64,000 nucleotides of DNA, taken from NCBI RefSeq assembly GCF_005222845.1, contig NZ_STFZ01000036.1, positions 105,908-169,907 on the forward strand, in the 5' to 3' direction. Below, in pieces: positions 53,031 to 61,289 of the stretch. The notes beneath the pieces are model-generated. The model ran no database searches and had not been told where the DNA came from. It was given only the letters and a program-made list of their open reading frames with translations. Source of the stretch: Rhizobium sp. FY34. Lineage in GTDB: Bacteria > Pseudomonadota > Alphaproteobacteria > Rhizobiales > Rhizobiaceae. The position numbers and the translations under genes are program-made. Each line of letters opens with the position of its first letter. Position 1 is the first letter of the stretch.

Positions 53031-55328
53031 CTATTCTGCGCATTCCAGCCCTCCCAAATGCGTAACCGGCTCCAGTGCGAAGAGCGCAACTCCCAAGACC
53101 CGAGCATCGGGATGATCCGGGTTTCTATTGACTGGCGCGTCTGCCCCTGGGACGAAGATTGTGAGGACGACCAGATCCTTGCCCCATGGCATTGAACCAA
53201 GCGAATCCTGATCCAGCGGTATATGGAAAACCTCTTGACCAACCTGTGGAGGCTGCACCTCCGTCGGCTTTCCGAAGTTAATGCTGATACTGACTTTCTG
53301 TAGCGGAAAGAACAACGAGCCTCCCAATGTTATCGCCAATACCTTGACATCCGGAGAGGAAATTCTGAGCGCAACAGCAGCATACCGGGAGGTCCAGATA
53401 TGCTTTTCTTCAGGTGTATGGAAGCCACGCCACGTGGCAAGGGCATTGGAAATCGGCGACCCACCACGCATCTGATATTTATGTCCCGGCAACACAGTCA
53501 TGATTGCGGGAATACCGGGCGGAGGCTTTAGTCCAACCTGTCCGTCGGAATTGAGCGCGACGCCATTCGCTGTCGCAGCCATTTTGTTGCGAACCCGTGA
53601 CCAGATCTCGAATTTCTGAAAGAATAGATCTTGAGATAGATTAAGTGCGTCCTCAATGATTTCGGGTGTTACGCAGTAACGCGTCTTCCGAATCCACTCC
53701 ACATCACGTATTCTCTGTGCAAGCGCCATCAGCTCAATAGCAAAATTGCGTTCCTGATGCTGGAGTTGATTGCTGAAGGTGCCCGCCAGACGATGCGAAT
53801 TCTTACGATGCTGTCGCCATGCAACCAAAGGTTCTGCAAGGTGGTGGTGGGTCCCGATCAATGTTGCGCGCAATGGTGACAAGAGGTCGAAGCCGTAAGG
53901 GCACAGTTCGGGGTCAACGGTTTCAAAAGCAGTGAGGACGGAGCGGTGGAAGGCTGATGTTGCGCCGATCCACCACGATCCCCATTTCCTGACAGTATCA
54001 TCCGGTCGCTTGACTACTAAGGCTTGGGGGTCGATGTCAAACATCCCAATGGGGATGCCTGTTTCCGAAATCATCAGCGCGTTGCTTGTTACCAAACGGC
54101 AAAGGGGATTGTCGTCAAATGTCTTCAGGGTTTTCTCGATCCTGCCCGGCAGCATAATGTCGTCGCTGTCGGCTTGGATGATAATCTGGCCCCTCGCATG
54201 TGTTGCGATATCGGCAAGAGTGGCATGAACACAATTTGTCTCATGGCTAAGGATAGTGGAGGCAATGTCGGGGCGCGTTGCGAGTTTTTGCATGACGATG
54301 TCAAGCCCCGTGTCCGTTGACGCATCATCGACAACGAGCAATTCAAGTTCCGGTAGCCATTGAGAAAATATACTGTCGAGCAACTCACCGATGAATGCGG
54401 CGTTATTAAATAGTGGAATAACAACCGTTGCCTTGAACTTGACGATCTGTGCTGACTTTACAGCTGTGACGTCAGTTTGCTCCAACTGGCCGACACTGCG
54501 CACATCCAGGGGTGACGGATCTTCGGCCCAACAATCGACGGCCAGACGTATTTCTTCGTCAGTATAGAATTGCGTGACTGAGGGGTTGGCATAGATCGTT
54601 TCCAAGGTTGCTCGCGGCATTTTGAAGCATTTCCGCAACTCTCGGTATATTGAACCGGTGTGCTTTTCATCACCGGAATTGGCGTGAGACAAATGAAAGT
54701 TATGGTTTTGGAAAAGTTCGGACAATCCCCGTTCAACCGCCGCAGGCCCACTCTCATAGCGAAACAGTAACAGGCGCTTATTGCCGTTGGTGTAGATCGT
54801 ATAACCCCGGTCTTTGTCGAATTCTGTTCCAAATACATCAAATCCGAATGGGGTGGCGAGTTCTTGCTGAAACCAGGTCAGATGGAAGCGGACCGTCGCC
54901 TCGGCCAAAAGCCGTTTGGGATCGTAGCCGACAGTCTCAGTCTGCCAAAGATCGACGATCTGTTGCGAAATACGTTTCGCAATTAGCTCTGGTGAGTTGT
55001 CCCAGTCCGAGGGCTCTTCAAACAATTCATGATAAAGCTGCATTGCCACGGAAAGGCTGCGCGCAATGGGATCGCGGACGCCGCTGACAAACGTAACAAC
55101 CTCACCGCGTCTATCGGCAAGATCCATGCGTTTCGAAAGCTCGTAATTACTGACTGACTTATGCAGGCCGGATATATCGACCTTAGCAACAGATTCATAG
55201 TCTTGAACGAGCCTTGGAAAGAAAGGTTGGAGAGAATGTGACTTGTATACGTTGCCGGGAAAACTGACTGCGAGCGTCTCGGCCAAAGACGTGGTGAAAA
55301 CCTTCCCGTAGGTTAGAACAATAATCAA
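53031..55328 (-). CDS. Fusion of sulfotransferase-like domain and family 2 glycosyltransferase
   Basis: A 765-residue protein. The N-terminal ~280 residues resemble the capsular-polysaccharide/NKWYS or sulfotransferase-like family (TYGKVFTTSLAETL near the start as a nucleotide-binding loop, FVSGVRDPIARSLSV around residue 80). Residues ~300-520 form a GT2 glycosyltransferase: VVIPLFNNAAFIGELLDSIF, LLVVDDAS, then the DSDD (DXD-type) site. A ~230-residue C-terminal part is beta-rich and unassigned. Likely modifies or extends a surface glycan. AT-rich codon use suggests transfer. Confidence 0.72.
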   Translation of the reverse strand: MIIVLTYGKVFTTSLAETLAVSFPGNVYKSHSLQPFFPRLVQDYESVAKVDISGLHKSVSNYELSKRMDLADRRGEVVTFVSGVRDPIARSLSVAMQLYHELFEEPSDWDNSPELIAKRISQQIVDLWQTETVGYDPKRLLAEATVRFHLTWFQQELATPFGFDVFGTEFDKDRGYTIYTNGNKRLLLFRYESGPAAVERGLSELFQNHNFHLSHANSGDEKHTGSIYRELRKCFKMPRATLETIYANPSVTQFYTDEEIRLAVDCWAEDPSPLDVRSVGQLEQTDVTAVKSAQIVKFKATVVIPLFNNAAFIGELLDSIFSQWLPELELLVVDDASTDTGLDIVMQKLATRPDIASTILSHETNCVHATLADIATHARGQIIIQADSDDIMLPGRIEKTLKTFDDNPLCRLVTSNALMISETGIPIGMFDIDPQALVVKRPDDTVRKWGSWWIGATSAFHRSVLTAFETVDPELCPYGFDLLSPLRATLIGTHHHLAEPLVAWRQHRKNSHRLAGTFSNQLQHQERNFAIELMALAQRIRDVEWIRKTRYCVTPEIIEDALNLSQDLFFQKFEIWSRVRNKMAATANGVALNSDGQVGLKPPPGIPAIMTVLPGHKYQMRGGSPISNALATWRGFHTPEEKHIWTSRYAAVALRISSPDVKVLAITLGGSLFFPLQKVSISINFGKPTEVQPPQVGQEVFHIPLDQDSLGSMPWGKDLVVLTIFVPGADAPVNRNPDHPDARVLGVALFALEPVTHLGGLECAE

Positions 55329-55479
55329 AAATACCTCCCAATCCTGACTATTCTGAATAGACTAGATGTCCGCCTGTGCGCGATACAAAAATATTAATAG
55401 CATGATGGAAACATGAGCTCGCGGTTCCTTTGGAATGAAATTACAAGCACAGGCTTCCGCTAGTGGTTCTTGTGATTCT

Positions 55480-55519
55480 GACATTTGCTCACGAGGGTGC
55501 TGCTAGAGGATGCAAATGT
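55480..55519. repeat. ACATTTGC/GCAAATGT inverted repeat
   Basis: ACATTTGC (55481-55488) and GCAAATGT (55512-55519) form an inverted repeat in the gap between the divergent fusion gene and acyltransferase gene. It shares GACATTTGCTC with the repeat cluster at 52869-52880 and GCAAATGT(T/C)GGAATC with 52807. Confidence 0.5.
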
Positions 55520-55567
55520 TGGAATCGATCCAGCCAAGTTAGATCATAATTACAAAATGGAAAATTG

Positions 55568-56245
55568 ATGCAGCCACCAAAACGCACTTCTTCTCCATTC
55601 ACTCCGGTTGTGCCGAATGTGGTTTTCGTCGGAGCGGGCCGGAATGCGAACAACCTAATGGGCATTTTCGAGGATGCAGGCGCAACTATCAGCCATGTCG
55701 TCGACGACAAACCGAGCGGTTTGCTTCTGGGAAAAGAAGTGAGGACAATCGATAGCGTTGCCGGTGAAGAGGTTGATGCATTCCTTACGATCACCGATCC
55801 CGAGATCGCGCAGAAAGTACGTGAACGACCAGCTTTGGCGAACTGCCGATGGCCAAGCTTCATCTTTCCGAATTCGGTTGTATCACGATATTCATCAATC
55901 TGCGAAGGAAGCTATATTGGTCCGTTTTCCCTCGTAACCAATGCCGTCATCGGGGTCCATACGCATCTCTTTGCCTATAATTGCATCGGAGCTCGCGCCC
56001 AAATTGGCGATTTTACCGCGATTTTACCGCACGCAATGATCTCCAGTGATGTTCGTATTGGTAAAGGCTGTGTGATTGCTACTGGTGCTCTCATCTCCGC
56101 CGGAGTGACGATTGGTGACAATTGCAAGATTGGTCCAAACGTTGTGGTTCGGCGCGATATGGCGGCAGGGACCATAGCGCTACCTGTGCAAACTTCCATC
56201 CGATCGCGTTCAGCGTTCAAGGGCAGAAAAAGCCCTCAGAACTAG
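55568..56245 (+). CDS. NeuD/PglD-like sugar O-/N-acyltransferase
   Basis: A 225-residue acetyltransferase. The N-terminal third is a Rossmann-like PglD_N domain (VVFVGAGRNANNLMGIF), the rest a left-handed beta helix of hexapeptide repeats (IGVHTHLFAYN, IGDFTAILPHAMI, IGKGCVIATGALI, IGDNCKIGPNVVV). Such enzymes acetylate sugars of surface glycans. The ATG at 55568 is preferred; a TTG three bases earlier is also possible. Divergent from the fusion glycosyltransferase. Confidence 0.82.
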   Translation: MQPPKRTSSPFTPVVPNVVFVGAGRNANNLMGIFEDAGATISHVVDDKPSGLLLGKEVRTIDSVAGEEVDAFLTITDPEIAQKVRERPALANCRWPSFIFPNSVVSRYSSICEGSYIGPFSLVTNAVIGVHTHLFAYNCIGARAQIGDFTAILPHAMISSDVRIGKGCVIATGALISAGVTIGDNCKIGPNVVVRRDMAAGTIALPVQTSIRSRSAFKGRKSPQN

Positions 56246-56611
56246 ATAGTGGTCGCTGCGGCGTTTGATCGTGTTTGGCGTAGGGTCTCTGGCAGGATTG
56301 TTTCGTCAAGCGCCCTTGCGATTTTTCGAAGGGGCGATTTCCTCTCTCTTCTGTGTTGCGGGTGTGTTACCGGGAAATCGACAGAGGTAAAATGCGAGCC
56401 TTGATAGGTGTCGTAATATTGGGTTTGCCGTGACGCAAACCTAAACTGTCCCATACACGAGTTTGGCTTGTTCAGATGAACGTCAGCGGCATGTGAAGCG
56501 CAATCCTATGCCCAATGCGGATAGGATGTTGAACGTGGAAATTTGCGACAGGACCCGAAATCATCCCCTTCAACAAGCCAGAATGCATTGACAGAAGAGT
56601 GATCGATTTTT
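56246..56611. other. Gap upstream of the hydrolase-GST operon
   Basis: Roughly 370 bases without a recognised gene. It marks the change back from AT-richer to GC-rich sequence. Short frames on both strands have no ribosome site or family resemblance. Confidence 0.4.
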
Positions 56612-56633
56612 ATAAGGCATAAAACTAGCTTAA
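56612..56633 (+). promoter_or_regulatory. Shared 22-base motif, copy 1
   Basis: A 22-base sequence with core GCATAAAACT and ends TATAA and CTTA. It agrees with 60074-60095 at 19 of 22 bases and lies about 160 bases before the hydrolase start. Weak inverted symmetry (TAAG with CTTA). Likely an operator or promoter element for a common regulator. Confidence 0.5.
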
Positions 56634-56789
56634 CAATTTTATTGGTCAAGGTCGAAGGAGGCGATGGGGACAACAGGTCTTGTTTACTGTGGTCCCTACG
56701 GTCTTGCTGTCCGACCCGACTTTGCGATGAACGGCTTCGTCACTTCTCATACACCCATTGAGATACGGCGTCAGCCGGAGGAGTGTTCC

Positions 56790-57575
56790 ATGCAACAGTG
56801 TAGGCATATCGGCGTTCAGGGGCTTGCCGCCTATACGCATATCGTTGCGGATTGCGCGCCCTGGGTCGTATTTTCAAATTCATTGGCGACCGACAAGTCC
56901 ATTTGGGATGCGCAAGTGGAGGCTGTGTCCCAACGCTGGAATATTCTGCGTTATGATCAGCGAGGGCACGGCGCTTCGGCTCTTCCAGAGGGTGCGGTCG
57001 ATTTCGCCCTGCTTGGTGCTGATGTTATCGCATTGATGGATCATTTTTCCATCGAGCGTGCGGCTTATGTCGGCCTCTCCATGGGGGTGCCAACCGGGCT
57101 TTCCGCCGTGTCGCAGGCGCCGGCGCGCATTACCGGCCTGTTGCTTGCTGATGGTCAGGCCAAGACGGCACCTGGCGGCGGCCAACAATGGCGCGATCGC
57201 ATTGCATCCGTGCAGCAACTGGGGCTGGAAGACTTTGCGCGGTCGACCGCCGAGCGTTGGCTTGCCGATCCGCAAAGCCCAAGACGTAACACATTGGAGG
57301 CGATGATTGCCGCCACGCCGGTCGCCGGTTTTACGGCCTGTTCCCTAGCCCTTGCCGATTTCGACCTGACGGATGTGCTGGGCGGGATCACCTGTCCTGT
57401 CTTGCTGGTTGCCGGCGAACGGGACGGAAAGCTGCCAGAGACGATGCAATTGATGGCCGCCAGTATTCCGGGTGCCGACTTTGCCAGCATCGCCAACGCC
57501 GGGCATGTGCCCTGTTTTGAATGCCCGGAGGCTTTCAATGCGGCACTTCTGCCATTCCTGGAGAGTTTGACATGA
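56790..57575 (+). CDS. Alpha/beta hydrolase (3-oxoadipate enol-lactonase-like)
   Basis: A 261-residue hydrolase with nucleophile elbow GLSMGV, the RYDQRGHGAS segment typical of PcaD/NicD-type enzymes, an Asp in LLVAGERDGKLP and His in NAGHVPCFECP, giving a full triad. GGAGGAG precedes the ATG at 56790; the longer frame to 56664 is unsupported. Possible lactonase or N-formylmaleamate deformylase-type activity. First gene of a four-gene operon with ATGA-type overlaps. Confidence 0.82.
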   Translation: MQQCRHIGVQGLAAYTHIVADCAPWVVFSNSLATDKSIWDAQVEAVSQRWNILRYDQRGHGASALPEGAVDFALLGADVIALMDHFSIERAAYVGLSMGVPTGLSAVSQAPARITGLLLADGQAKTAPGGGQQWRDRIASVQQLGLEDFARSTAERWLADPQSPRRNTLEAMIAATPVAGFTACSLALADFDLTDVLGGITCPVLLVAGERDGKLPETMQLMAASIPGADFASIANAGHVPCFECPEAFNAALLPFLESLT

Positions 57576-58243
57576 TGACGTTGCACTGGTCGCCGCGCTC
57601 GCCCTTCGTGCGCAAGGTGATGATCGTCCTCAACGAAACCGGACAAAGCGGCGATGTCGATTGTATCCGCTCGACCGTCGCCATGATGGCCCAGCCAAAC
57701 CCTGATGTTCTGTCCAGCAATCCGCTGGGCAAGATCCCGACGCTCATTCTCGAGGATGGCACCTCCCTGTTCGACAGCCGGGTGATCTGTGCATATCTTG
57801 CGGCAAGGGCGGGAATGCTGGTGTCCGATAATGCGGGCGAAAGGCTGTGCCAAGCGCGCTGGGAAGCGCTGGGTGACGGCATGACCGATATCCTTCTTCT
57901 GTGGCGTATCGAGCTTGCTCGGGCGGGAAAGGCCGAGCCGCTGCTCTGTGCCGCCTTCGAAACCAAGATCCGCGCCGTCTTAGCCTTCTTGGACGCCGAA
58001 GCTGGAGCACTGGCGGCGACGCCGCTCGGGCTGGGACACATCGCAATTTTCTGCGCGCTGGGACAGTTGGAATTTCGGTGGCCCGGTACTGGATGGCGCG
58101 ATGCTCATCCAAATCTGGCGACATGGTTTGCCGGGCTTTCTATGCGTCCGGCCTTTGCCGCCACTGCTGTTGTCGATGATACGCCCGCATCTTCTTCTCC
58201 CACAGCTCCGCCCGAGGCTGTCTTCACATTTGAAAAGAGCTGA
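57572..58243 (+). CDS. Glutathione S-transferase family protein
   Basis: A 223-residue GST: thioredoxin-like N-terminus with active-site SPRSPFVRKVM, the cis-Pro and glutathione-binding block GKIPTLILEDGTSLFDSRVI, then an all-helical C-terminal domain. GSTs in catabolic operons often act as maleylpyruvate or maleylacetoacetate isomerases. It overlaps the hydrolase stop by four bases (ATGA). Confidence 0.88.
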   Translation: MMTLHWSPRSPFVRKVMIVLNETGQSGDVDCIRSTVAMMAQPNPDVLSSNPLGKIPTLILEDGTSLFDSRVICAYLAARAGMLVSDNAGERLCQARWEALGDGMTDILLLWRIELARAGKAEPLLCAAFETKIRAVLAFLDAEAGALAATPLGLGHIAIFCALGQLEFRWPGTGWRDAHPNLATWFAGLSMRPAFAATAVVDDTPASSSPTAPPEAVFTFEKS

Positions 58244-58246
58244 CCC

Positions 58247-59440
58247 ATGGCAGGACCGCTTTCCAATATCCGCGTTCTGGATCTCAGCCGGATCATGGCC
58301 GGCCCATGGGCCGGACAGATCCTTGCCGATCTAGGGGCTGACGTCATCAAGGTCGAGCGCACCGGAGTTGGTGATGATACGCGCCGCTGGGGGCCGCCCT
58401 ACCTCAAAGGGTCTGACGGCGAACCCACGGCAGAGTCCGGCTACTACCTCTCCGTCAACCGGGGCAAGCGCTCGATCGAACTGGATCTGGCCTCTCCGGA
58501 GGGGCAGGATGTCGTTCGCGAACTGGCGAAGATCTCCGATATCGTGCTCGAAAATTTCAAGGTCGGTACGCTGGATCGCTATGGGCTGGGACCAAAGCAT
58601 CTGCGTGAAATCAATCCGAAACTGATTTATTGCTCGATTACGGGCTTCGGTCAGGATGGACCTATGGCCGAGGATGCCGCCTATGACTTCATGATCCAGG
58701 GCATGGGTGGCCTGATGAGCGTGACAGGCGCCCCAGACGGTCAGCCAGGCGGTGGACCGCAGAAGGTCGGCATTCCAATTGTCGATATCATGACCGGCAT
58801 GTATGCGGCGATTTCGGTGCTGGCTGCCCTGTCCGAGCGCAATGTCAGTGGCAAGGGTGACTTCGTGGATCTGGCGATGCTGGATGTCGCCACTGCCATG
58901 CTTGCCAATCAGGCCATGAATTATCTTGTGTCGGGCAAGGCACCCGAGCGGCGGGGCAACAAGCACCCCAATATTCAGCCGCAGGACGTGTTTGCGGTGC
59001 GAAATGGTCACATGGTGTTGGCGGTTGGCAATGACGAGCAATTCGCCCGTTTCGTCGATGCACTGGGAATACCGGAGCTTTCGACAGACCCCCGTTACGC
59101 AAAAAATGTCGATCGGGTCCGCAATCTCGATGTGCTGCATCCGCTGATCAGCGAGCGGCTGATGACGCGGGATCTCGAAGATTGGCTGGATCGGCTCGGA
59201 ACACTCAAGGTACCCTGCGGACCGATCAATACCGTACCGATGGTGTTTCAGGAGCCGCAGGTAAAGCATCGCCAGATGTTGCGCAAACTGCCGCATCCAC
59301 TGGCAGGTGAGGTCGCTCAGGTCGTGTCGCCGCTACGCTTCGAGCGATCGACATTATCTTTCGACAAGGCGCCGCCACTGCTGGGCGCCGATACCAAGGC
59401 AATTCTTGCCGAGCTTGGACTATCAAAGGAGGAGAAGTGA
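58247..59440 (+). CDS. CaiB/BaiF family (class III) CoA-transferase
   Basis: A 397-residue class III CoA-transferase: LSRIMAGPWAGQILADLGAD and VIKVER at the N-terminus, the catalytic Asp in YDFMIQGMGGLMSVTG, and a C-terminal Glu-rich end. It moves CoA between carboxylic acids, activating a substrate or intermediate for later steps. Three bases after the GST stop. Confidence 0.9.
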   Translation: MAGPLSNIRVLDLSRIMAGPWAGQILADLGADVIKVERTGVGDDTRRWGPPYLKGSDGEPTAESGYYLSVNRGKRSIELDLASPEGQDVVRELAKISDIVLENFKVGTLDRYGLGPKHLREINPKLIYCSITGFGQDGPMAEDAAYDFMIQGMGGLMSVTGAPDGQPGGGPQKVGIPIVDIMTGMYAAISVLAALSERNVSGKGDFVDLAMLDVATAMLANQAMNYLVSGKAPERRGNKHPNIQPQDVFAVRNGHMVLAVGNDEQFARFVDALGIPELSTDPRYAKNVDRVRNLDVLHPLISERLMTRDLEDWLDRLGTLKVPCGPINTVPMVFQEPQVKHRQMLRKLPHPLAGEVAQVVSPLRFERSTLSFDKAPPLLGADTKAILAELGLSKEEK

Positions 59441-60054
59441 ATATGGGAAGGATCAGCTTTCCGACCCCGGACGTCATGTCCGATCAGCAGCTTGCAATTT
59501 ACAATGATATCATTTCAGGGCCGCGTGGGACACTGGTCGGGCCTTTGAGAGCGGCCCTTCACAATCCCGTTCTGGCGGACCGCTGGCAAAAGCTCGGGCA
59601 GGTTCTGCGTTATGAAACAAGCATACCTTTTGCCCTGAACGAAATTGCCATTCTCGTGACCGCCCGGCATTGGAGCAGCTTGCTAGAATTTGCCATCCAT
59701 GCACGTGAGGCTGAACGGGCCGGTGTGGCTGCTGAACTGATCGAGGATCTGCGGCTTGGCCGCAGACCCAATATCGTCAATTCGCCGGAAATTGCGGAAA
59801 TCTACGAGTTTGTTCGGCAGCTCCTTGCCGGGGGCGATACATCGAACCATGCCTATGCCGCCATCGTTGAGCGTTGGGGCGAAGTCGGTGTTGTCGAGCT
59901 GACGGCAGTGACGGGATATTACACCATGGTCGCTATGACGCTGAACGCGCATCGTATTCCTTTGCCAGAGGGATTTCACTACGAACTGCCCTATCTGGGG
60001 GAGGGCGTCTTCCATCTGCCTGCCTTGAATGAAGTCGCGGGCGAGGCCGGGTAA
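59437..60054 (+). CDS. Carboxymuconolactone decarboxylase (CMD) family protein
   Basis: A 205-residue CMD-like protein. It has the helical block LNEIAILVTARHWSSLLEFA followed by IHAREAERAGV, which keeps the Glu and His of the family motif but lacks the redox Cys pair of AhpD. It therefore fits gamma-carboxymuconolactone decarboxylase-type members. The first start is a GTG overlapping the previous stop by four bases; the ATG at 59443 is an alternative. Confidence 0.82.
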   Translation: MNMGRISFPTPDVMSDQQLAIYNDIISGPRGTLVGPLRAALHNPVLADRWQKLGQVLRYETSIPFALNEIAILVTARHWSSLLEFAIHAREAERAGVAAELIEDLRLGRRPNIVNSPEIAEIYEFVRQLLAGGDTSNHAYAAIVERWGEVGVVELTAVTGYYTMVAMTLNAHRIPLPEGFHYELPYLGEGVFHLPALNEVAGEAG

Positions 60055-60073
60055 AGACCACAAGGCTATCTTG

Positions 60074-60095
60074 TATAACGCATAAAACTGACTTA
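60074..60095 (+). promoter_or_regulatory. Shared 22-base motif, copy 2
   Basis: The second copy of the motif at 56612-56633 (core GCATAAAACT, ends TATAA and CTTA; three differences in 22 bases). It lies about 70 bases before the binding-protein start, suggesting the transporter and the catabolic operon respond to the same signal. Confidence 0.5.
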
Positions 60096-60163
60096 TAGAT
60101 TTAATCGGAGTTTTTGGCAGTGTCGGGAGGGTCGGACAGTGCCATTTTAGGGAGGAGAATGAC

Positions 60164-61204
60164 ATGAAATTTGCAATCAATGCTGCCTGGCTGGCTGGCG
60201 CTGTGGGGCTTGCGCTGTGGAGCCTTCCCGCGTACGCCGCAAACGATCAGCTGATCGCTGCGGCGAAGGCCGAGGGCAAGGTTGTCTGGTACACGACGAT
60301 GATCGTCGACCAGGCGGTCCGCCCGATCGTAGCCGCTTTCGAGGCCGCCTATCCTGGTATCAAGGTCGAATTCGCGCGCGGCAACAGCGGTGATACGGCG
60401 CTCAAGGTTATCAATGAAGGGCAGGCCGGAAACCGCCTGGGTGACGTCTTCGACGGAACCGGCACCTATGCTTCGGTGAAGGCCGCGGGAATGGTCGCTC
60501 CTTACGTCCCTGATTCAGCTGCTAATCTGGCCGCCGAATTCAAGGATCCGGATGGCTATTGGCATGCCGCCAACATCTACTATCTGACGGCCGCCTATAA
60601 TACCGATCTGGTGTCGGCTGAAGATGCCCCCAAAACCTACGAGGATCTGCTCGATCCGAAATGGAAGGGCCAAATGGCCTGGGCCGTCACACCTGAACCC
60701 ACCGGCGCCGCCGGGTTCGTCGGCAACGTGCTGATGTCCATGGGCGAAGAGAAAGGCATGGCCTACCTCAAGAAACTTGCAGGTCAAAAAATCACCAACA
60801 TGTCGTCGAGCCAGCGCACTGTACTCGATCGCACCATTCTGGGCGAATCGCCTATCGCTTTGATGATTTTCAATCATCATGTTCCCATCAGCAAGGAAAA
60901 GGGAGCGCCGGTCGAATGGATGCGGATGGAGCCGCTCGTGTCCAGCGCCAGCCTGATCGGTCTGGTGAAGAATGCCCCGCATCCAAATGCCGGGAAGCTG
61001 TTGATCGATTTCATTCTCTCGAATCCAGGCCAGCAGGTCATCGCCAACGCCAGCTATCTGCCGTCCAACCCAAACGTGAACGTTCAGTATCCAGAACTCC
61101 TGCCTACCGGACCAAAGCCGTTCAAGGCAAATTTCATGTCACCCGATGTCGTCGAGAAGAATCTCGCCGAGTGGATCGATATCGTCAACACGATTTTCAT
61201 GTGA
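60164..61204 (+). CDS. ABC transporter substrate-binding protein (AfuA/SBP_bac_6-like)
   Basis: A 346-residue periplasmic protein with signal peptide (cleavage near AYAAND). The mature part begins LIAAAKAEGKVVWYTTM, typical of the ferric-iron/thiamine-type cluster, and contains ARGNSGDTALKVINEGQAG. These proteins bind iron(III) but also organic anions and phosphonates; since the neighbours are catabolic genes, an organic ligand is likely. GGGAGGAG precedes the ATG. Confidence 0.88.
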   Translation: MKFAINAAWLAGAVGLALWSLPAYAANDQLIAAAKAEGKVVWYTTMIVDQAVRPIVAAFEAAYPGIKVEFARGNSGDTALKVINEGQAGNRLGDVFDGTGTYASVKAAGMVAPYVPDSAANLAAEFKDPDGYWHAANIYYLTAAYNTDLVSAEDAPKTYEDLLDPKWKGQMAWAVTPEPTGAAGFVGNVLMSMGEEKGMAYLKKLAGQKITNMSSSQRTVLDRTILGESPIALMIFNHHVPISKEKGAPVEWMRMEPLVSSASLIGLVKNAPHPNAGKLLIDFILSNPGQQVIANASYLPSNPNVNVQYPELLPTGPKPFKANFMSPDVVEKNLAEWIDIVNTIFM

Positions 61205-61213
61205 TGCTCATTA

Positions 61214-61235
61214 CCCGGGCTTCTCAAAGCCCGGG
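61214..61235 (+). terminator. Attenuator-type hairpin after the binding protein
   Basis: CCCGGGCTT (61214-61222) pairs perfectly with AAGCCCGGG (61227-61235) around a four-base loop, 10 bases after the stop and followed by CCTTTCG. Probably sets the binding protein to permease ratio. Confidence 0.65.
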
Positions 61236-61289
61236 CCTTTCGATGCGACAGGTTTGCGGCTCTTCCATTGATGGTGGCGCGGCGAATAA

